This document shows, one piece after another, positions 22,649 through 25,659 of a stretch of 25,659 nucleotides of DNA. Position numbers and translations under genes: made by a program. The notes below the pieces were generated by a model that saw only the letters and a list, made by a program, of their open reading frames with translations, was not told where the DNA came from and did not search any database. This DNA is from a virus: IMG/VR virus record IMGVR_UViG_3300042446_000488, positions 1 through 25,659 of that record, one strand, 5' to 3'. Numbering within the stretch: position 1 is the first letter of the stretch; each line of letters opens with the position of its first letter.

Positions 22649-22942
22649 ATGAAATTACCGCGCAACGTGACAATCGGAGGAATCAAATTCAGGGTTGTCA
22701 TCGCGGCACTAGATGATGGCGATTTTGGGCGCATGTGTTTTGACGAGCGCAAGATAGTCATCAGCGATGAGTGCGCGGATTTTAACACCAAGCTAGAGAC
22801 GTTACGCCATGAAATGCTACACGCAGCGTTACACGTTAGCGGCGTATCATTCTCTCAAAGATACGACGAAGAAAACATTGTTCGCGCCATCGAGCATTTA
22901 TTTTTTCCTAGTTTTCACAAAGTCACTTCAAGCCTAAAATAA
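22649..22942 (+). CDS. Small HExxH metallopeptidase-like protein
   Basis: This 97-residue protein has the zinc-metallopeptidase signature RHEMLHAAL (His 54, Glu 55, His 58), preceded by an IVISDECAD strand and followed by a Glu-containing helix (ENIVRAIEHLFF, about 75-86) that may give the third ligand. Small phage proteins of this type are related to SprT/ImmA-type peptidases. In phages of several bacteria they are found near lysis genes or structural genes; targets are unknown. It lies 9 bases after the endolysin gene and 2 bases before the phosphoesterase gene, so it is part of the same transcript. Confidence 0.75.
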   Translation: MKLPRNVTIGGIKFRVVIAALDDGDFGRMCFDERKIVISDECADFNTKLETLRHEMLHAALHVSGVSFSQRYDEENIVRAIEHLFFPSFHKVTSSLK

Positions 22943-22944
22943 TC

Positions 22945-23679
22945 ATGAGCAAATACAAGAAATTTTTAGTAGCGGCAGACAATCACGGCAGCCTAGTTTG
23001 CCAAGATGCGAAGAAAGTTTTACTGTCATTCGCGGAAACGTGGAAGCCTGACTATCGGGTGCATTTGGGGGATTTGTGGGACTTCTCACCATTGCGGCGC
23101 GGAGCAAGCCAAGAAGAAAAAGCCGATGGGATTTCTGATGATTTTATTCAGGGCTTGGAATTTCTCGACGACTTCAAACCAAACTTTTTGACGCTCGGAA
23201 ACCACGATGACCGCATATACCAACACGCGACGCATTGCGGCGATGGAATCCTACGCGAGAGATGCGAGGAGCTAGTCAAGGCGGCAGAGCAACAATTCAA
23301 ACGGCGCCGCATTACTTTTTGCCAATACAAGGTCACGGAATACCTGCAAATGCCTAATTGCGATGTAAAATTGATTCACGGATTCAAATCTTCGACATAC
23401 CCAGCGAAGGCACATTTTGATACGTGGGGCGAATGTCTGCACGGTCACACTCACACAAAAGACGAGCACACGGCGCGACATATCGACGGCGGCAAATCGT
23501 TCAGCGTGGCTTGCATGGCAGACCTTAACAAGTTAAGTTACTCAGACAGGCAGCCAGCAAAACTAGGTCACAGAAACGGATTTTTATATGGCATTATCAA
23601 CACAAAAAATGGAAGGTGGGAAGCATGGCAGGTAACAAAGGAACACGGGGACTGGATAAGTCCACAAGGGCTACTCTGA
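22945..23679 (+). CDS. Calcineurin-like metallophosphoesterase
   Basis: This 244-residue protein contains the full set of metallophosphoesterase motifs: ADNHG (11-15, with Asn in place of the variable residue of DxH), HLGDLWD (40-46), LGNHDDR (84-90), LIHG (143-146) and LHGHTH (165-170). Two metal ions bound by these Asp, His and Asn residues hydrolyse phosphomono- or diesters. Phage members may act on nucleic acids or nucleotides, but substrate cannot be told. No signal peptide is present, so it acts in the cytoplasm. The next gene starts 55 bases inside its 3' end. Confidence 0.88.
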   Translation: MSKYKKFLVAADNHGSLVCQDAKKVLLSFAETWKPDYRVHLGDLWDFSPLRRGASQEEKADGISDDFIQGLEFLDDFKPNFLTLGNHDDRIYQHATHCGDGILRERCEELVKAAEQQFKRRRITFCQYKVTEYLQMPNCDVKLIHGFKSSTYPAKAHFDTWGECLHGHTHTKDEHTARHIDGGKSFSVACMADLNKLSYSDRQPAKLGHRNGFLYGIINTKNGRWEAWQVTKEHGDWISPQGLL

Positions 23680-23906
23680 GCGCGCTTGATTATGCGCTAG
23701 AACAAACCGACACAGCATCGGCGCGGAGAGGGGATGAATTCACATCTCAGGAATACTTTGCAGGGCTAATAGCCAAGGGTGAGCAGATAGGGCAATCAGG
23801 CGCGTTATATCGGCTCAATGGATTGGTGACTAGCGGCAAGCTCAAGAAGCGCAAGACGATGATAAACGGAGCAACGACTAACCTCTATAGTAAACCCAGC
23901 CTTTAA
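23625..23906 (+). CDS. Small winged-helix-like protein
   Basis: The start at ATG 23625 is preferred because a purine-rich AAGGTGGGAAG lies just before it; a GTG at 23616 is also possible. The 93-residue product begins basic (AGNKGTRGLDKSTR) and then has a winged-helix pattern: EFTSQEYFAGLIAKGEQIG, a helix, then LYRLNGLVTSGKLKKRKT and a strand with NLYSK. This order suggests a DNA-binding regulator. The gene overlaps the phosphoesterase gene by 55 bases in another frame. Its target is unknown; it may act late, since it is in the lysis operon. Confidence 0.6.
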   Translation: MAGNKGTRGLDKSTRATLSALDYALEQTDTASARRGDEFTSQEYFAGLIAKGEQIGQSGALYRLNGLVTSGKLKKRKTMINGATTNLYSKPSL

Positions 23907-23947
23907 TATGGATTCTGTTATTAAACATAATGAACGTATACTTTAAT

Positions 23948-24139
23948 ATGAGCGACGAGCTACCAAAGTGTGAGCATTGCAAAAAGAAGCCTTGCAGAAT
24001 CGCAACCTTGATTAACAGCGATAAAAAAGCGCAACGAATGATCGGTCGAGTGTGCGATGATTGCGAACATTTGATTTGCGGATTTGATTTACCGTTCGCG
24101 GAAAAGATGCACTTGATGATGTTGCGTCCGATTATATGA
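23948..24139 (+). CDS. Small zinc-ribbon-like protein
   Basis: The ATG at 23948 gives a 63-residue product; an ATG at 23930 would add six residues. It contains two Cys pairs, CEHCKKKPC (8-16 approx.) and VCDDCEHLIC (about 34-43), spaced like a small zinc ribbon, and basic residues in between. It might bind DNA, RNA or protein. It is the last clear gene in the rightward operon, 41 bases after the winged-helix-like gene. The gap in front holds a TATACT (23937-23942) that could be a -10 box, without a clear -35. Confidence 0.55.
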   Translation: MSDELPKCEHCKKKPCRIATLINSDKKAQRMIGRVCDDCEHLICGFDLPFAEKMHLMMLRPII

Positions 24140-24398
24140 CCGCGCCACTGCCGACCGTTTCCGATCCTAAACAGTGACACAGCCGAAAGTGGCTAGACCC
24201 GCCATAGCGAATCCGTATCTTTTCCTACGCATGGCAGGTAAGCGAGAAAACAATCGCAGAAATACGCAGATTGCGCAACCTCGAATTTTCGTGGCAAAAA
24301 AGAACGCCACGAGACCTATTGCGCGGGGGCAAGGAAGGTTTCTCGTGGCTAGGTAAGTATTTTAACATGGAAAATCAGCATTGCAAGCCTAACAATTT
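24140..24398 (+). other. 259-base stretch without a convincing gene, with alternative hairpins
   Basis: No frame here is convincing. One frame (ATG 24231 to TAA 24356) gives a 41-residue Arg/Ala-rich peptide. Another frame, without a start or a stop before the terminator, encodes a helix-like SYAWQVSEKTIAEIRRLRN stretch and may be a decayed gene. TCGTGGC (24289-24295), GCCACGAGA (24306-24314) and TCTCGTGGC (24341-24349) can pair in two mutually exclusive ways. With the strong terminator directly behind it, this could be a structured 3' RNA rather than coding DNA. Confidence 0.35.
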
Positions 24399-24439
24399 GC
24401 ACAATAAAGTGGCAAGGTTTATTGTGCTTTTGCTTTTTT
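24399..24439 (+). terminator. Strong rho-independent terminator of the late operon
   Basis: GCACAATAAA (24399-24408) and TTTATTGTGC (24418-24427) are perfect 10-base inverted repeats around a 9-base loop, followed by TTTTGCTTTTTT (24428-24439). It ends rightward transcription of the lysis and accessory genes. The stop codon of the facing leftward gene (24419-24421) lies in the second arm, so the hairpin separates two converging transcripts. Confidence 0.85.
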
Positions 24440-24616
24440 GTAAATCGCCTTACAATGCGCCACAAGCTCGCTTTGCATCAATCGCCCGTTGCCATAACCA
24501 ACAGCGCGGCGAATGTCAGCAATGAGGAAAAGCGCGGCAACAAGTGACCCGCTAATGTCGGCAAGTCGCTTTTCAAGATCGGCGTTTTCTATTTTCAGTT
24601 TTTCAATGTCGTTCAT
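24419..24616 (-). CDS. Small leftward protein with coiled-coil start
   Basis: This 65-residue protein begins with a heptad-like stretch, IEKLKIENADLEKRLADISG (about 4-23), then a hydrophobic helix (LVAALFLIADIRRAVGYG) and a basic tail. It has no signal peptide. It is the second gene of a two-gene leftward operon: its start overlaps the previous stop by ATGA (24613-24616, read on the minus strand). Function is not known. The amino-acid pattern and the exact coupling make it a likely real gene. Confidence 0.6.
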   Translation of the reverse strand: MNDIEKLKIENADLEKRLADISGSLVAALFLIADIRRAVGYGNGRLMQSELVAHCKAIYKKAKAQ

Positions 24617-24852
24617 TTTGTTAGTTCATTTTCTTTCATTTCCGCGAACATTTGATCAATGCTGGATCTCAATTCTATCCATTCGCCCGCGTCGATATTT
24701 ATTGCGTTTACGACACTACCGCTTGATTGTGAGATTGACAAATACTCACCAGCCCCATCATCGACAATGCTGATTAATGTTGCCGTCTCTGAAATTAGAG
24801 CTTCGCCATCTTTTAAGACAGTCATTGCGGTTATTCGTTTTTTGTATTTCAT
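24613..24852 (-). CDS. Small phage protein of unknown function (KRITAMTV type)
   Basis: This 79-residue protein starts KYKKRITAMTVLKDGEALIS and has a central IVDDGAGEYLSISQ segment and a C-terminal helix with IDAGEWIELRSSIDQMF. Similar small proteins, with the order basic start, D-x-x-GEY strand and EW helix, occur in other phages, often in regulatory or accessory regions. Their function is unknown to me. It is the first gene of the leftward operon with a good promoter upstream. Confidence 0.65.
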   Translation of the reverse strand: MKYKKRITAMTVLKDGEALISETATLISIVDDGAGEYLSISQSSGSVVNAINIDAGEWIELRSSIDQMFAEMKENELTK

Positions 24853-24876
24853 TTTGTTTCTTTCGTTGTTTCGTTT

Positions 24877-24904
24877 ATGTTAGTGTTATCTTGTCGCTTG
24901 TCAA
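24877..24904 (-). promoter_or_regulatory. Leftward promoter for the two-gene operon
   Basis: On the minus strand TTGACA (24904-24899) and TAACAT (24882-24877) are separated by 16 bases. The -35 is perfect and the -10 matches 4 of 6. It lies 25 bases before the ATG at 24852, giving a short leader. Its position just upstream of a coupled gene pair makes it credible. Confidence 0.55.
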
Positions 24905-25210
24905 TTAGTATCAGCTCCCGACAATCAAAGCGAGCCAAACAGACACAATTCACCTCTTACAAGGTAAATCATGCCAAATACTCCCGCATAACCATCGGTC
25001 GCCATTTTTGCACATCGCATTACTGCGAACCCTTTTCTAAACCGCGGCTTGTGACCTTGTTGACGGCTTCAAACAAAAAGAGCATTGCTCACTTATTAAG
25101 ATGCATCGGTGTGTGCATCGCCTTAACTTGTCCAGTCTAATCACTATCCCGCTTTCATCGCGACGGACTCATGCCTAATATGTGAACCTTTCAAACAACC
25201 GCAAAATGAA

Positions 25211-25243
25211 AAGCCCGTCCGAGCTGATCCCTCGAACGGGCTT
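25211..25243 (-). terminator. Leftward rho-independent terminator
   Basis: AAGCCCGT (25211-25218) pairs with ACGGGCTT (25236-25243), with CGAG/CTCG inside the stem after one mismatch. Read leftward, the stem is followed by TTTTCATTTTG; read rightward there is no T run. So it probably ends transcripts coming from the right, or blocks readthrough toward the leftward operon. Confidence 0.65.
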
Positions 25244-25261
25244 CTCTGCTATGAAACACAG

Positions 25262-25399
25262 ATGAAAAACTTTGTTATGCGGGATCAGCGCGAACGACGA
25301 AAAGTAAAACAGAAAACGCGGATTGGCAAGAATTATTTTGCAATTATCGCAAATACTATGTTTGTCGTAGTTGGATTGTGTCACAAATCATGCCGTTAA
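25262..25399 (+). CDS. Possible 45-residue basic membrane-anchored peptide
   Basis: The frame ATG 25262 to TAA 25399 encodes a strongly basic first half (RDQRERRKVKQKTR, 7-20) and a hydrophobic second half (YFAIIANTMFVVVGL, about 25-39), a plan seen in small regulatory membrane peptides. It is coupled by ATGA to a 19-residue frame (25206-25265) that covers the terminator hairpin. There is no SD sequence and no known family. It may well be a chance frame. Confidence 0.25.
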   Translation: MKNFVMRDQRERRKVKQKTRIGKNYFAIIANTMFVVVGLCHKSCR

Positions 25400-25408
25400 A
25401 TCGTGACA
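25376..25408. promoter_or_regulatory. Palindromic site, possible operator
   Basis: TTGTGTCACAA (25376-25386) is a perfect palindrome around one central base. TGTCAC (25379-25384) also pairs with GTGACA (25403-25408). A similar GTGACA occurs upstream of the HTH gene at 2032-2037. The three sites could bind one regulator, but the words are short and chance matches are possible. Confidence 0.25.
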
Positions 25409-25566
25409 AAATATCCGCTTTTTGCCGTAAATATTAGCTATTTTCTCTAACAAAATGCGCGTTCTAGGCTATATAAAATATAGGAAAATGAAAATAGTTG
25501 AAAAAGTTCTATACATTTATCAGTTTTTCGCTTATTTCTTTCCTCGTCAGCCGACAATAACACAAT

Positions 25567-25659
25567 ATGAAAACCAGCACGATTACACACGCACAAAGGG
25601 CAACAGTATTTTTCAAACAAGGGATGAGATGGGTTGCAAGATACCAATTTGCTAATATT
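25567..25659 (+). CDS. N-terminal part of an unknown gene (3' truncated)
   Basis: This frame begins at ATG 25567 after an A/T-rich stretch (AATAACACAAT) like other starts in this window, and is open to the right edge: 31 residues, basic with aromatic residues (RATVFFKQGMRWVARYQFAN). A competing frame (25455-25655) has a less protein-like second half. Too little is present to name a family. It is a rightward gene downstream of the control-like region, so it may open the next operon. Confidence 0.45.
   Translation, partial: MKTSTITHAQRATVFFKQGMRWVARYQFANI

Larger units (their letters stand above)
24905..25566. other. About 660 bases with little convincing coding sequence
   Basis: Open frames here are short and none looks strongly protein-like. 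A frame at 24877-25140 (plus) is Ser/Cys-rich with no motif. A 31-residue minus-strand frame starts near 25020. The stretch holds a leftward terminator (25211-25243), a possible 45-residue gene (25262-25399), small palindromes near 25376-25408 and an A/T-rich part (25410-25566) ahead of the next gene. It is probably a control region between diverging units. Confidence 0.4.

Noticed and set aside
24136-24366. Stop-codon recoding (TGA and TAG read as amino acids)
   Set aside because: TGA and TAG end other genes here cleanly, including many ATGA overlaps, so only local gene decay is reasonable.
25096-25120. GATGCA/TGCATC inverted repeat
   Set aside because: Arms of six bases that are themselves nearly palindromic are expected by chance and have no linked feature.
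24877-25140. Plus-strand 87-residue frame in the right control region
   Set aside because: It begins inside the leftward promoter, has no motif and an amino-acid make-up like random translation.
25175-25384. Minus-strand 69-residue frame across the leftward terminator
   Set aside because: It reads through the hairpin and its sequence is Phe/Cys-rich without pattern; a weak plus frame is at least as likely.
25455-25655. Plus-strand 66-residue frame near the right edge
   Set aside because: Its second half competes with the more protein-like frame starting at 25567, and its start lies in A/T-rich DNA without support.
1-25659. Window ends joining into a circle
   Set aside because: The frame leaving the right edge meets a stop in the left edge sequence and does not continue the left partial gene; no terminal repeat was seen.

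Overview
The window is a large part of a tailed double-stranded DNA phage or prophage genome. Nearly all genes point rightward and are tightly packed, often with ATGA start/stop overlaps. Order and families fit a siphovirus: lambda-type terminase and portal, a ClpP-like protease/scaffold, a P22-type coat protein, tail-completion genes, a tail tube, a frameshifted tail chaperone, a tape measure, tail tip and fibre genes, then lysis. There is no sheath gene, so the tail is probably long and non-contractile. The host is probably Gram-negative (amidase endolysin, small lipoprotein). Most starts lack a Shine-Dalgarno sequence and sit behind A/T-rich stretches ending in atc or att. That habit is common in Bacteroidota and some Verrucomicrobiota, but the host cannot be fixed from this sequence. 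No integrase, lysogenic repressor, replication gene, tRNA, IS element or CRISPR array was recognised. Both ends cut through genes, so lifestyle is undecided.

Left region (1-5376): the end of a possible DNA-binding protein, a ParB-fold protein with a C-terminal helical region, a DGQHR ParB-like protein, a terminator, a promoter region with a direct repeat, a small HTH protein, a DUF3102-like protein and a third ParB-fold protein. A lone minus-strand gene (3619-3849) follows. Next are two adjacent, divergent Mom-like acyltransferase-fold genes, which suggest DNA base hypermodification against host restriction.

Head and tail region (5380-21075): terminase small and large subunits, a gpW-like connector, portal, protease/scaffold, coat protein, a terminator, head-tail and tail-completion proteins, tail tube, an orphan 232-residue protein, and a G/GT tail-chaperone pair. 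The GT product is made by a -1 frameshift on the lambda-type heptamer G GGA AAG at 14682-14688. The tape measure, five tail tip or fibre proteins and one unknown follow. The tail tip genes do not resemble lambda M, L, K, I or J.

Lysis and accessory region (21081-24440): two small membrane proteins (holin candidates), a DUF1353-like protein, a 49-residue lipoprotein, an Amidase_3 endolysin, an HExxH metallopeptidase, a calcineurin-like phosphoesterase, a winged-helix-like protein and a small zinc-ribbon protein. The operon ends in a 260-base stretch with mutually exclusive hairpins and a strong terminator.

Right region (24419-25659): a two-gene leftward operon with its own promoter, about 660 bases with little convincing coding but a leftward terminator and small palindromes, and the start of a rightward gene that runs off the window.
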